DNA of 41,536 bases, from IMG/VR virus record IMGVR_UViG_3300011258_001284, positions 1 to 41,536 of that record, one strand, 5' to 3'. Below are positions 1-7,231 of this stretch, piece by piece (within the stretch, counting starts at the first letter, position 1; each line of letters opens with the position of its first letter). This DNA is from a virus. Below the pieces are notes generated by a model. The model was given only the letters and a program-made list of their open reading frames with translations, was not told where the DNA came from and ran no database searches. Made by a program: the position numbers and the translations under genes.

Positions 1-15
1 GTGTGTGGAAAAAGC

Positions 16-831
16 TCACCCAAACAGTGAAGGCTGGCCACCGCTACCCACCGCCACGAACTCCAGCGACGGGCGCACCGCTTCGATGTACGGGCCGTGA
101 GGCTCGCAGACGATGGCGTGCCGGGCCTGGTCCGGTGGCAGGCGTTGGCAGGCTACAGCGGCTCGCAGGGTTCCGCCGTAAGGCTCCAGCACGGTATCAC
201 CGGGGCGGGATGAGGAGCGGATTAGGCGGTCGTAGAAGGAGAGGGGCTTCTGGCAAGGGTGCAGTGGCTCGCGAGTTGGCCCGCACACGTATCCGGCAGC
301 CTCCCCGTTCAGACGGCTCACCGGCGCGATGAGGTCACCCGTCCGAAGGCGCTCCTCCTGATAGCTCTTATGCCCCATCGACCACACGTTGGGCAGTGGC
401 CCTTGTGGAAGCCACGGAGCGTCACCGCGTACCCAGTGGCTGCAGGATTCGGTGGACTCTGAGAACGTGCGGGCCTGAGCCCAGCCCATGGCGTTGGGGG
501 TGGTTCCTTTGTCCCATGTGATAGAGCCCAACCGATTCCAGCCAAGGGACCGCATCAGGGGGCGCAGCCTGCCCTCTGACTCGTCCGTGCCCCAGAGGTA
601 GACGTTGGCGCTGGTGTCGAGTACCCGCGTCAACTCCTCCAGCTCGGGGCGATACCACGCCACAAAGTGCTCCCAACTCTTGAAGGTGTCCCAGTCGGCC
701 TTCTTCATGTTGTACGGGCCGTCCACGATGGCCAGCGATGCCCCCGGCATGTTGTCGGGCAGGGTCGCGGCGAGTTCCAGCCAAGTGGACTGGTAGACGG
801 TGGCGCGGTCGGTGGTGATCTCTGGCTTCAT
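16..831 (-). CDS. Beta-class DNA methyltransferase
   Basis: Predicted 271-residue DNA methyltransferase that would move a methyl group from S-adenosylmethionine to an amino group of adenine or cytosine in DNA. The catalytic motif IV comes first (D37-G-P-Y40, in VDGPYNM) and the SAM-binding motif I comes last (LEPYGG, about residues 215-220), after an HPCQKP segment near 191-196. That order is typical of beta-class enzymes. Motif IV is unusual: the family normally has DPPY, NPPY or SPPY, and here the second residue is Gly. The start at 831 is preferred over an in-frame ATG at 864 because GGGAGATGCC precedes it and it overlaps the upstream stop as ATGA. It closes the leftward early operon at the window edge. 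A role in protecting phage DNA from restriction is likely but the target is unknown. Confidence 0.8.
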   Translation of the reverse strand: MKPEITTDRATVYQSTWLELAATLPDNMPGASLAIVDGPYNMKKADWDTFKSWEHFVAWYRPELEELTRVLDTSANVYLWGTDESEGRLRPLMRSLGWNRLGSITWDKGTTPNAMGWAQARTFSESTESCSHWVRGDAPWLPQGPLPNVWSMGHKSYQEERLRTGDLIAPVSRLNGEAAGYVCGPTREPLHPCQKPLSFYDRLIRSSSRPGDTVLEPYGGTLRAAVACQRLPPDQARHAIVCEPHGPYIEAVRPSLEFVAVGSGGQPSLFG

Positions 832-1118
832 GGCATCTCCCAGCGCACACGAACTACCGTGCAACGACCACTCGGGCCAGCCTGTATGGGCGGGCTATAA
901 ACTCCCGGACCGCGTGAGTCGTTCCACTCTTCCCAGTCATCGTCAGCCCATGCGTTAGTCTTATTGGCCGCCTGCTCCTCCTCCCAGTCATGGCGCCACT
1001 GCTTGCCACGTCGGGCCCGCTTCCGCTGAACTGCCTTGGTGTCGTAGCTCTCTCCGCAGATGAAGCATTGAGAGTGGCCGTGCTGCGAACGCCACTTGCG
1101 GGAGCCGTAGGGCTTCAT
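828..1118 (-). CDS. Small CxxC protein, hypothetical
   Basis: Unrecognised 96-residue protein between the resolvase and methyltransferase genes. The N-terminal half is basic with a CFICGE motif near residue 18 followed by an RKRARRGK stretch. The middle is acidic and Trp-rich (WADDDWEEW). One CxxC with no clear second pair is weak evidence for metal binding. The start at 1118 is chosen because GATGAGGAC lies just upstream and the ATG overlaps the resolvase stop as ATGA; an ATG at 1160 would lie inside the resolvase gene. Translational coupling with both neighbours is likely. Confidence 0.6.
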   Translation of the reverse strand: MKPYGSRKWRSQHGHSQCFICGESYDTKAVQRKRARRGKQWRHDWEEEQAANKTNAWADDDWEEWNDSRGPGVYSPPIQAGPSGRCTVVRVRWEMP

Positions 1119-1660
1119 GTCCTCATCTCGCCATTTCGGAGTGGAGTGGGTAGCTCCCAAGGCACGCGCTCCAACTCAATCACAAGGTGCGGCTCCTCAC
1201 CAGCGGCAGCCCAGCGGCTCGCCACCGCGCCGAGAATGGCTTGGGTGTCATCGTGCCAGCACCGCTTGGTGTCGCTCAGGGCGTCGAGCACCGCGCCGAC
1301 CATGTTGTCCGCGTCCGGGGTGGCCAGGCGCAGGGGCGACCAGCCCGCACGGAAGGCGGCTCGCTCCGCTACACGCTCAGGCTCCTTGCCACTCATCCAG
1401 TCCGGGGGCGTCTTGGGGCGGGGGTGGTACGCGGTGACACTCACCCGCACGGCGTCTCTCCGTGGGTCGGCAGCCTTGACCCATCCCGCAAGGCTCAGGA
1501 GACGGCCAAGGCGGGCTGCGGCTTCGTACTTCCACGCGGCGTAGTCCTCGGAGGTGTGGGTGCCTGCGCGGACCTTGCCGCCCTTGCCACGGCGAACCAC
1601 AGCGCGGGGGCGTGCCTTGCCTTTGGGGGCCATGGGTAGGGTAAGGGTCATAACGTTCAT
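1115..1660 (-). CDS. rusA: RusA-family Holliday junction resolvase
   Basis: A 181-residue protein of RusA type, a metal-dependent endonuclease that cuts four-way DNA junctions made during recombination and replication. The family signature is plain: P-D-A-D-N at about residues 115-119 followed by a V-L-D-A-L helix, then a second acidic pair D-D-T-Q at about 137-140. These supply the metal-binding Asp residues. The basic N-terminus (PKGKARPR) also fits the family. The length is somewhat above the roughly 120 residues of E. coli RusA. The start at 1660 has GGGAGCGGACC before it and forms an ATGA overlap with the methyltransferase gene upstream. It probably works with the ERF annealing protein of the divergent operon to resolve recombination intermediates before packaging. 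Confidence 0.85.
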   Translation of the reverse strand: MNVMTLTLPMAPKGKARPRAVVRRGKGGKVRAGTHTSEDYAAWKYEAAARLGRLLSLAGWVKAADPRRDAVRVSVTAYHPRPKTPPDWMSGKEPERVAERAAFRAGWSPLRLATPDADNMVGAVLDALSDTKRCWHDDTQAILGAVASRWAAAGEEPHLVIELERVPWELPTPLRNGEMRT

Positions 1661-2250
1661 TGGTCCGCTCCCTTCCATGAGAAGCCGGGCACAACCTCAG
1701 CTGGGCCGGTGTGGTTGCGATCCCACCAGAAGAAGCCATAGGCCGCCGAGTCTGTCTTGCCGTCACTGGTAAAGCTCGGACGCTCAGCAAGCACCCACAG
1801 CTTGCGCAGGCAGCCGCCCACGCCACTCCAGAAGGAGACACGGCCAGCGCTCTCTAAGAAGGCCAAACGCAGCAGGAAGGCTACGTGCGTGCTGTGCTCC
1901 AATGCGTGGCGGGTGTGCTCCTCGGCGTGGATGTACGGTGGATTGCCGACAGTCCAGTCTGCTACGTATGGCCGCTGTAGGAAGTCACCACAGCGCCACG
2001 GGCCCACCCACGACGCACGCAGGGGGGCGTTTGGGTCGATGTCCATGCAGGCCACGGCAGGGGTGCGCTCCAGTAGCGGACGGGCAAAGGCTCCTGCCCC
2101 TGCGGAGGGCTCAACGACTGATTGACCGTGCTCGATGGGCAGCAGCGACACCAAGCGGCGGGCCAGATCCGGGGGCGTGTAGTAGCGGTCCAACGCCTCA
2201 CGGCCGCCGCTATGGTCCGGGCCGATGTGAGGGAAGAGTGCGAGGTTCAC
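1657..2250 (-). CDS. N6-adenine DNA methyltransferase
   Basis: A 197-residue SAM-dependent methyltransferase. Residues 23-27 read YYTPP, motif I is EPSAGAG at 47-53, acidic D70/D72 follow in the position that contacts SAM, and the catalytic motif IV is N-P-P-Y at 103-106. Motif I before motif IV, with NPPY, points to an adenine-N6 enzyme of the gamma or a related class. No separate target-recognition domain is evident in this short protein. The start is a GTG at 2250 with GAGGTGA upstream and a GTGA overlap with the preceding stop; longer in-frame starts would run through that gene. It is the second methyltransferase in the operon, which suggests a strategy of modifying phage DNA at more than one motif. 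Confidence 0.8.
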   Translation of the reverse strand: MNLALFPHIGPDHSGGREALDRYYTPPDLARRLVSLLPIEHGQSVVEPSAGAGAFARPLLERTPAVACMDIDPNAPLRASWVGPWRCGDFLQRPYVADWTVGNPPYIHAEEHTRHALEHSTHVAFLLRLAFLESAGRVSFWSGVGGCLRKLWVLAERPSFTSDGKTDSAAYGFFWWDRNHTGPAEVVPGFSWKGADQ

Positions 2251-2429
2251 GGCGTCACCTCGATGCGTTGTCGCAGTTCTCGGCAGGCATCCGCCCACGC
2301 CCCATCTGGGGATGAACTGCCAGCAACGATCAGCTTTTGCGTTTCTCGGTATCGGACCCACCAGTGCATTTGGGCGTCACACCCAAGGGCACATAGGAAT
2401 TCGTATTTGTTTGGGTCCATGTCGCTCAT
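2247..2429 (-). CDS. Hypothetical 60-residue protein
   Basis: Small protein of unknown function. Residues 15-40 contain LGCDAQMHWWVRYRETQ, with an aromatic/basic patch, and the C-terminus is helical (WADACRELRQR). The ATG is preceded by GGAGGCCAC and overlaps the upstream stop as ATGA, while its own stop overlaps the GTG of the methyltransferase. This placement makes a real translated gene likely despite the small size. Confidence 0.6.
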   Translation of the reverse strand: MSDMDPNKYEFLCALGCDAQMHWWVRYRETQKLIVAGSSSPDGAWADACRELRQRIEVTP

Positions 2430-2710
2430 GTGGCCTCCACTGCGTCACGCACACGGGCGATGTGCTCCAACGCTGCGAGCTTGTCTGCTGGGGTGCGGGC
2501 ATCGGCCAGCCGTTGGGCAGCTTGGGCGGCGTGCTTGCTGGGGTAGTGGGTGGCCCACTCGGCGAAGATGGTGGCGAGCTGGTCCAACGCCTCAACACCT
2601 GCGGCCAAGTGCGCAGGGGTGCCGGGGGTGAGTTCGAGCGCGGCGATGATGCCGGCCCGCTCTGCAAGCCAGGTCTGCACGTCGAGGGCTGCGGGGATGT
2701 AGGGGCTCAC
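2426..2710 (-). CDS. Hypothetical helical protein, paralogue of next gene
   Basis: Unrecognised 94-residue, Ala-rich and probably all-helical protein. Its C-terminal part (ADARTPADKLAALEHIARV) matches the C-terminal part of the neighbouring upstream gene (SAARTPEDKREALRALLAA) closely, so the two are likely tandem duplicates that have diverged at the N-terminus. The start is a GTG at 2710 overlapping the upstream stop as GTGA, with GGAGGA a few bases before it. No catalytic motif is visible. Confidence 0.65.
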   Translation of the reverse strand: MSPYIPAALDVQTWLAERAGIIAALELTPGTPAHLAAGVEALDQLATIFAEWATHYPSKHAAQAAQRLADARTPADKLAALEHIARVRDAVEAT

Positions 2711-3060
2711 TCCTCCTCCATGGCGTGGCCTGTCGGGTGTAGCCCCAGCTGCAACGGGATCACCGCCTGCGCTTGCAGGGCGTCGTGCTTCGGGGTGTTG
2801 GCGACCACGCGGTCACGGGCTGCCAACAGGGCGCGCAGGGCTTCCCGCTTGTCCTCGGGGGTGCGAGCTGCGGAGATGAGGCGCTCAATGTCTGGGAGAT
2901 TCGGCACGTCAAAGGCCGCGCGGTCGTTGTTGGTGCGCAGCCAGCGGAGAACTCCGGTATACAGCGCAATCTCACCGGAGACACTGGGGTCGGAGTAGTG
3001 AGCGCAAGCGGCGTAGCCAGCCAGCCACGCGTCAAGCTCGGAGGCTTTGGGGAGGGTCAT
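2707..3060 (-). CDS. Hypothetical helical protein, paralogue pair
   Basis: Unrecognised 117-residue protein. The ARTPEDK..AL..L...RD motif near residues 68-88 is shared with the gene immediately downstream in the operon. The N-terminal part (SELDAWLAGYAACAHY) likewise resembles the other copy's DVQTWLAERA segment. The protein extends past the shared block by about 30 residues and ends in acidic MEEE. The ATG at 3060 overlaps the previous stop as ATGA. A structural or regulatory role in early infection is possible but nothing in the sequence fixes it. Confidence 0.65.
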   Translation of the reverse strand: MTLPKASELDAWLAGYAACAHYSDPSVSGEIALYTGVLRWLRTNNDRAAFDVPNLPDIERLISAARTPEDKREALRALLAARDRVVANTPKHDALQAQAVIPLQLGLHPTGHAMEEE

Positions 3061-3335
3061 GCGACCCCCAACTTGACCACTTCGTCAGCTAGGTAGCGGT
3101 CATGTGGCTCGGTCAGTTCGTAGTCGAAAGGGTTGGCTTCCATCCATGCCCAGACCTTCCCCAGCATCTTCGGCCACCGCATATCAAACAGGTCTGCGAG
3201 GAGTTTGTCGGCATCTGGGTAGTCGTCGCTCACCTCCACACGGATGCGACCAGCAGAACCAAACTTCGCGTCGATGTTTGTGCGGGGCTTGGTCGTGCCG
3301 ATGACCAGCTTGTAGTAGGGCTTCTTTGTGGCCAT
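3057..3335 (-). CDS. Hypothetical 92-residue protein
   Basis: Unknown small protein with a basic, beta-rich N-terminal half (KKPYYKLVIGTT) and a Trp-containing helix (WPKMLGKVWAWMEAN) near residues 54-68. The ATG at 3335 shares one base with the upstream TAA (TAATG), and the stop overlaps the next ATG. No motif allows a function to be assigned. Confidence 0.6.
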   Translation of the reverse strand: MATKKPYYKLVIGTTKPRTNIDAKFGSAGRIRVEVSDDYPDADKLLADLFDMRWPKMLGKVWAWMEANPFDYELTEPHDRYLADEVVKLGVA

Positions 3336-3622
3336 TAGATAGCCTCCAGTGCCCGCACGATGCGAGCGTCAGGGGTGTTGACGTAGATGCCCGGCGCTAC
3401 TTCGGGCAGCGGGGGCAGGTTGGCGAAGGGCGGGCAGGGCACACCCCACTCCCGGCAGAGGGCGCGCACACGGCCACCTTGCGCGGGGTCGGTGACGGCG
3501 GGGGCGTGCAAGCGGGCGATGGCGTGACGGCGGGCCTTCTCTTGCAGGCGCAGCTCGGCGGCGCGTTGGCGGTCCCAGTGGTCTCCGTGGGTGTACTGGC
3601 CTTGGGGGGTGCGGGCGCTCAT
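3335..3622 (-). CDS. Hypothetical 95-residue protein
   Basis: Unknown protein. The first half is Arg/Gln-rich and helical (HWDRQRAAELRLQEKARRH), and the second half is Pro-rich (CPPFANLPPLPEVAPG). The ATG overlaps the upstream stop as ATGA. Two Cys residues occur, near residues 56 and 63, with no further pair, so zinc binding is not supported. Confidence 0.55.
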   Translation of the reverse strand: MSARTPQGQYTHGDHWDRQRAAELRLQEKARRHAIARLHAPAVTDPAQGGRVRALCREWGVPCPPFANLPPLPEVAPGIYVNTPDARIVRALEAI

Positions 3623-4104
3623 TCTTCACCATCCGCAGCGGCTTGTGTTGCTTCTGCTGCCTTGAATAGGCCGACAATGAGTTGAGCTACATCCATCTCT
3701 TTATCGGTCGGGCCCGTCACCGCGAGAACCATTCTGCCGGGCTCCTTGTACCCAAGGGATACGCGGAACCCATCGGCGCCGCGTTGGGCCAACTCATCCA
3801 CCACCACACGCAGGCGGTCCCGCTCGGTCGTGGCCGCTTGCAAATCCTCAGCAGTCGGCCGCGCCAGCAACTCCGCGAGGTCGTAATGTTCGAGGCGGTA
3901 GCCAGGGGCCAGTTCGCGGATCTCGTTGTCCCAGACGTAAGCGTCGAAGGTCACACCGAGGTCCGCGATGTAGGCGGCAAGTTGCGGCAGGGTCTCACCC
4001 CGGGACATGGCCTCCATGAGGTCGGCGGCGGAGTAGAGATCGTGCTTGCCAAATGCGGCCCACACACGCGAGCCGTCGGGGGCGTAAAGGACGGTGATGA
4101 TCAT
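3619..4104 (-). CDS. Hypothetical 161-residue early protein
   Basis: Unrecognised second gene of the leftward early operon. The N-terminus (MIITVLYAPDGSRVW) looks like a beta hairpin. A helical stretch with heptad character follows around residues 85-105 (LQAATTERDRLRVVVDELA), then more beta structure, and the C-terminus is Ala/Glu-rich. The true start is the ATG at 4104, in ATGA overlap with the HTH gene. The open frame continues upstream to 4503, but that part lies over the HTH gene and the promoter region. Confidence 0.65.
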   Translation of the reverse strand: MIITVLYAPDGSRVWAAFGKHDLYSAADLMEAMSRGETLPQLAAYIADLGVTFDAYVWDNEIRELAPGYRLEHYDLAELLARPTAEDLQAATTERDRLRVVVDELAQRGADGFRVSLGYKEPGRMVLAVTGPTDKEMDVAQLIVGLFKAAEATQAAADGEE

Positions 4105-4433
4105 GGCGCCCCCAGTGCGTTGGCGCACTTGCCCTTGTGGCCGGGCTTGCCAACGCAGAGGTTGGACACGCCAACCAAGCCAGTGGGGGCCGGGATGCCG
4201 GGCACGGGCTTGCCGCAGATGGCCGCCTCGGGGTAGCCCGCCACATCGCCCACGGTGCAACCCAGCGCGGCAGCCACGGTCACGGCTTCGGAGAGGAGCA
4301 GCCGCTGCCGTCCCTGCTCCAGCTTCTGCAGGCGCCACACCGGCCACTCCAACGCGGCTGCAAGCTCCTCCTGCGTCTTGTCTGCTTTGGTGCGGAGCGT
4401 CTTGATCTGGGCTCCGATACTCTTCTCGGTCAC
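4101..4433 (-). CDS. XRE-family HTH regulator with Cys/His tail
   Basis: A 110-residue DNA-binding protein and first gene of the leftward early operon. Residues 8-62 form a Cro/C1-type helix-turn-helix domain (IKTLRTKADKTQEELAAAL, then W..QKLE.G). The tail holds C73, C93, H99 and C103 in a CVGKPGHKGKC setting like a small zinc knuckle, not like the peptidase domain of lambda CI. The start is a GTG with AAGGAGG before it. The gene faces the ERF operon across a 113-bp divergent region, so it likely controls the early switch; whether it is a lysogeny repressor or a Cro-like protein cannot be told. Confidence 0.75.
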   Translation of the reverse strand: MTEKSIGAQIKTLRTKADKTQEELAAALEWPVWRLQKLEQGRQRLLLSEAVTVAAALGCTVGDVAGYPEAAICGKPVPGIPAPTGLVGVSNLCVGKPGHKGKCANALGAP

Positions 4434-4462
4434 GTTGGCCTCCTTGGCTGAAAGCAGCGTAA

Positions 4463-4472
4463 CAGTAAACTG
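4463..4472. promoter_or_regulatory. Possible operator, CAGT-AA-ACTG inverted repeat
   Basis: A short inverted repeat with CAGT and ACTG arms around a 2-bp centre lies in the 113-bp region between the divergent HTH and zinc-protein genes. It is about 30 bp upstream of the HTH start. Position suggests an operator, possibly for the HTH protein itself. Only one copy is seen, so support is weak. Confidence 0.3.
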
Positions 4473-4493
4473 AAAGGGTGTGTACTTTTTTTG

Positions 4494-4522
4494 TTGACGG
4501 CACGGAAACGGCGCACTAAGCT
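4494..4522 (+). promoter_or_regulatory. Sigma70-like promoter for rightward operon
   Basis: TTGACG (4494-4499) is followed after exactly 17 bp by TAAGCT (4517-4522). The -35 box matches 5 of 6 consensus bases and the -10 box 3 of 6. It lies just upstream of the first rightward gene at 4547. The leader that follows contains TACTGGAGCAACAACGGAG, which resembles the leaders of other rightward genes in this genome. Confidence 0.5.
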
Positions 4523-4546
4523 ACTGGAGCAACAACGGAGCACGAC

Positions 4547-4807
4547 ATGACAGCAACTGAGGCGACCATGACCGCCGAAGCATACGGCGACCCAATCATC
4601 GCGGTGGAGACGGGCGACGATGCCCGCCCCTGGGTGATGGCGCAGAACCCCAACTATGAGCCCTGCGGCGACTGCCACGGCTACGGCTACTTCTACGAAG
4701 AAGGCAGCGCCCCTGACCCCGCTGTGGGCTGGCTGGGTGAGGAGCCCAGTGAGGAGACCTGCCCCAACTGTCGGGGCGGCTGGGTCCGCGTTGGAGGTGA
4801 GGAGTGA
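4547..4807 (+). CDS. Small zinc-finger protein, DnaJ-like CxxC pairs
   Basis: An 86-residue protein opening the rightward operon. It has C40-x2-C43 followed by HGYGY and C72-x2-C75 followed by RGGW. These CxxCxGxG-type knuckles are like those of the DnaJ central domain and many small phage zinc proteins. An acidic linker separates the pairs. The two pairs most likely bind one zinc ion. The ATG lies 7 bases after a GGAG. The stop overlaps the next GTG as GTGA. Partner and role are unknown. Confidence 0.65.
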   Translation: MTATEATMTAEAYGDPIIAVETGDDARPWVMAQNPNYEPCGDCHGYGYFYEEGSAPDPAVGWLGEEPSEETCPNCRGGWVRVGGEE

Positions 4808-4908
4808 CCCGCCGTGCAGCCGAGCTGCCCCTTGACTTGGCCGACCACTGGGTGGGCATTCGCTCCGCCCTTGGGCTGGCTGTGCTGATGGCCAACGGTG
4901 CGTCGTGA
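4804..4908 (+). CDS. 34-residue mini-gene
   Basis: A very short reading frame of 34 codons that fills the space between its neighbours exactly. Its GTG start overlaps the preceding stop as GTGA and its stop overlaps the following GTG as GTGA. GGAGGTGAGGA sits directly before the start. The peptide is slightly hydrophobic at its end (IRSALGLAVLMANGAS). The two GTGA junctions and the strong ribosome-binding site argue for translation. It may be a short membrane-associated peptide or only a coupling device. Confidence 0.5.
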   Translation: MTRRAAELPLDLADHWVGIRSALGLAVLMANGAS

Positions 4909-5276
4909 GCTTTCCCATCGACCCCGGCACCGTCCCTCCCCTGACCGGCCCCGGCGTTGTGGCTGGCTGGTACCGGGTGCTCCCCTCCAACTTCGGCAGC
5001 AGCCTCTACATCCACCTGTGGGACGGCAACGACCCCGAGTCCTGCGCCAAGATGCGCGTGGCCACCAATGGCGAGATCTGGACACAGAGCCGGCGTCCCT
5101 GCTCCGAAGCGCTGACAATTGCGTGGAACCGGCTGGGGCAGCGCCTCGACAGCCACGCCACCGAGTGGCACGCCCGCACCAAGCCCGTAGACTTCACGGA
5201 CGAGCAGCTCTGCACCTGGTTGCGCGAGCTCAACCTCCATCCAATCGCCAAGCGCCCCGCGCTGGAGACGACATGA
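4905..5276 (+). CDS. Hypothetical 123-residue protein
   Basis: Unrecognised protein with a beta-rich first half (GVVAGWYRVLPSNFGSSLYI) and a helical second half containing several Trp residues. It starts at GTG 4905 and ends in an ATGA overlap with the ERF gene, so it is likely translated together with the recombinase. No catalytic motif is visible. Confidence 0.6.
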   Translation: MSFPIDPGTVPPLTGPGVVAGWYRVLPSNFGSSLYIHLWDGNDPESCAKMRVATNGEIWTQSRRPCSEALTIAWNRLGQRLDSHATEWHARTKPVDFTDEQLCTWLRELNLHPIAKRPALETT

Positions 5277-5944
5277 ACCAATCCGAGACCATCGGCGCAC
5301 TAACCGGCGCCGTCTGCAAGGTCATTGCAGAGCGCGGCTACGTCAAGGCCGACGCACGCAACGACCACTTCAAGTACTCCTACCTGAGCGACGAGGCTGT
5401 ATTGGGCCACGTCCGGGGCAGCATGGCCGCTAATGGGCTGATGCTCATCCCCGGCACCGTCGAGCACTCCACCCAGAACAGCATCATCACCACCGTGACC
5501 AGCTACACGCTGGCGCACACGTCCGGCGAATGGATGCGGGTGCAGGTGGTTGCTCAGGGGCAGGACAAAGCCGACAAAGGGCCGTACAAGGCCGCCACGG
5601 GCGCGCTCAAGTATGCCTTGCGGCAGGTGTTCCTGATCCCCACTGGAGACGACCCCGAGAAGGCAGCGCAGGCTGAGCGGGAGTCACGCAAGGCGGCTCT
5701 GGGCATCGACGCCAAAGGGCATACCGCTTTCTGGCGCAGCGAGGGCAAGGGGGTCTGCATCCAGCTCTCCAACGCAGGCACCAGCTACGACGCCGTAGCG
5801 GGTTGGTGCGAGAGCATCGGCAAAGGTCGCCCCTCCGGCTGGGAGCAAGACCGGGTGCGCGCCATGGTGGCCGAACTCATCACCCCCGCCTCCAAGGCAC
5901 GTCAGGCGCTTGACGCTTGGGCAGCGAAGGGAGGTGCAGCGTGA
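5273..5944 (+). CDS. erf: ERF-family single-strand annealing recombinase
   Basis: A 223-residue protein resembling the ERF superfamily, which anneals complementary single strands during phage recombination and genome circularisation. The family pattern is seen in residues 1-120: an N-terminal helix, then HFKYSYLSDEAVLGHVR, then a NGLML segment, then beta strands with TSGEWMRV, and GALKYALRQVFLIPTG. The last segment matches the conserved core of this family. The C-terminal 80 residues are more variable. The ATG at 5273 is chosen because it forms ATGA with the upstream stop; the open frame continues upstream but overlaps the previous gene. It likely cooperates with the RusA resolvase of the divergent operon. 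Confidence 0.8.
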   Translation: MNQSETIGALTGAVCKVIAERGYVKADARNDHFKYSYLSDEAVLGHVRGSMAANGLMLIPGTVEHSTQNSIITTVTSYTLAHTSGEWMRVQVVAQGQDKADKGPYKAATGALKYALRQVFLIPTGDDPEKAAQAERESRKAALGIDAKGHTAFWRSEGKGVCIQLSNAGTSYDAVAGWCESIGKGRPSGWEQDRVRAMVAELITPASKARQALDAWAAKGGAA

Positions 5945-6396
5945 GCGTGACCCACCACACCGTCGTCATGCGCGACACCGCCAAGCCCACGGCCTTCCGC
6001 GTCCGCGTCACCGGGGGCGACTACGCCGTCTGCGCGGTCATGGTGGACGGGGTGGGGCGTGTTGGCCAGGAGGCTGCTGCCCTTGGTGAGAAGCACGCGG
6101 TGGAGATCCGCGCCGAGCTGGTCAAGGTCTCCGCGCTGCCTCCCCTGTGGACGATGCCCGGTAGCCCCGTCCACGACATCGAGCACAACGGCATCACCTA
6201 CGTGGTGCAGGTGCTCGACCCTGGCAAGCCCGCCCGCCTTCATGGGCACCCCGACAGCCGCGAGCCAGAGGAGCCGGTTGAGTGGTGCGTCATCGCCGGA
6301 GAGGACGATGAGGGTGTAGCGCTGGCTACCCTGACCCTCGATGCCGAAGAGACCGAAGCCATCCATACACTGATTACTGAGGAGGTGAGATCGTGA
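5941..6396 (+). CDS. Hypothetical 151-residue protein
   Basis: Unknown protein following the recombinase. The start is a GTG at 5941 with GGGAGGTGCAGC before it and a GTGA overlap. The N-terminal half is rich in beta strands (AFRVRVTGGDYAVCAVMV) and the C-terminal half is acidic (IAGEDDEGVALATLTLDAEE). Such an acidic, beta-type protein could be a partner of the annealing protein, but this rests on position only. Confidence 0.55.
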   Translation: MSVTHHTVVMRDTAKPTAFRVRVTGGDYAVCAVMVDGVGRVGQEAAALGEKHAVEIRAELVKVSALPPLWTMPGSPVHDIEHNGITYVVQVLDPGKPARLHGHPDSREPEEPVEWCVIAGEDDEGVALATLTLDAEETEAIHTLITEEVRS

Positions 6397-6848
6397 CCTT
6401 TGCCCAAGCTATTGCGTTTCTTGAGCGCTACCCCGACGCCCACCCCAGCCCGGTCAGTCTGGAACGGGCTGAGAGCAGCCTGAACGTGTTTACTGTCCAC
6501 GACACCCCCAACACCTGCCAAGTGCTGCGGGACTACCTGGGCGGGCGCGCTTGCTACGTGGACGGCGGCACGCCCGTGCGCTTGAGCGCCCCCGCCGATG
6601 AGGGTGGCCCTGCCTACCTCTCCCCCCATCTCCTCCGCGCCTGGTTGGGCCCGGTGCCGGTGGTGCTACCGGATGGGTGTAGTGCTGATGAGAATGGGGA
6701 GCGCAGCTGCGAGTGCAATGGCGCCCACATCATCGACTTAGGCGACGATGGGCTAATGGTGGACTGCTCCGGCATGAGTGCGGCTTCAGTCACCTACATC
6801 ACCCCTGCCACCCTCCACTGGCTTCGCACCGGGGAGGTGCTGCCGTGA
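6393..6848 (+). CDS. Hypothetical 151-residue protein
   Basis: Unknown protein. The start is GTG 6393, with GGAGGTGAGATC directly upstream and a GTGA overlap. The middle contains a Cys cluster (GERSCECNGAHI, and a later DCSG) that could bind metal or form disulphides. The rest alternates predicted helices and strands without a recognisable domain. The stop overlaps the GTG of the next HTH gene. Confidence 0.55.
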   Translation: MTFAQAIAFLERYPDAHPSPVSLERAESSLNVFTVHDTPNTCQVLRDYLGGRACYVDGGTPVRLSAPADEGGPAYLSPHLLRAWLGPVPVVLPDGCSADENGERSCECNGAHIIDLGDDGLMVDCSGMSAASVTYITPATLHWLRTGEVLP

Positions 6849-7231
6849 CCCTAAGCAAGACCGAGCACGCCATCATGACGCGCCTCGCGCAAGGTCCCGC
6901 GACCTACGAAGAGCTCGGAGCGGCTGCGGGCATCAGCAGCGACGGGGCCCGCAAGACCTGTACCCGGGGGCTCCTGCGCGTGCGGCCGGTGGTGGTCACC
7001 TACGCACCGGAGACAGGGCCCAACGGGCGCGATGTGCTGCGCATCACCGAGGCGGGGCGTGAAGCGTTGCCGGGTGCAGTCGTCACGGAGCGCCGGGAGC
7101 ACCCCAACAGGGTCACGGTGGCGCACCTAAAGCGCTGCCGGGGCATGTCCGCACTGGACGCGGCCGCCTATCTCGGCGTGTCTCACACCTCGGTTCGTAA
7201 GGCGCGGCGCCGGTTCGGGGGTGTGGCGTGA
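6845..7231 (+). CDS. Winged-helix DNA-binding protein
   Basis: A 128-residue probable DNA-binding protein. Residues 3-80 look like a winged helix: TEHAIMTRLAQGPATYEELG, a recognition helix around ISSDGARKTCTRG, a wing, then RITEAGREAL. A second helix-turn-helix occupies about residues 100-125 (SALDAAAYLGVSHTSVRKAR). This is the first of three consecutive HTH genes. It likely regulates transcription of the phage or host. The GTG start overlaps the previous stop as GTGA. Confidence 0.65.
   Translation: MTLSKTEHAIMTRLAQGPATYEELGAAAGISSDGARKTCTRGLLRVRPVVVTYAPETGPNGRDVLRITEAGREALPGAVVTERREHPNRVTVAHLKRCRGMSALDAAAYLGVSHTSVRKARRRFGGVA

Noticed and set aside
4434-4503. N-terminal extension of the gene at 3619-4104 up to 4503
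   Set aside because: The extension runs over the HTH gene in another frame and into the promoter region. The ATG at 4104 has the ATGA overlap usual in this genome.
4898-5272. N-terminal extension of the ERF gene
   Set aside because: The extra residues are Arg/His/Pro-rich and overlap another coding gene. The ATG at 5273 gives the ERF family start and an ATGA overlap.
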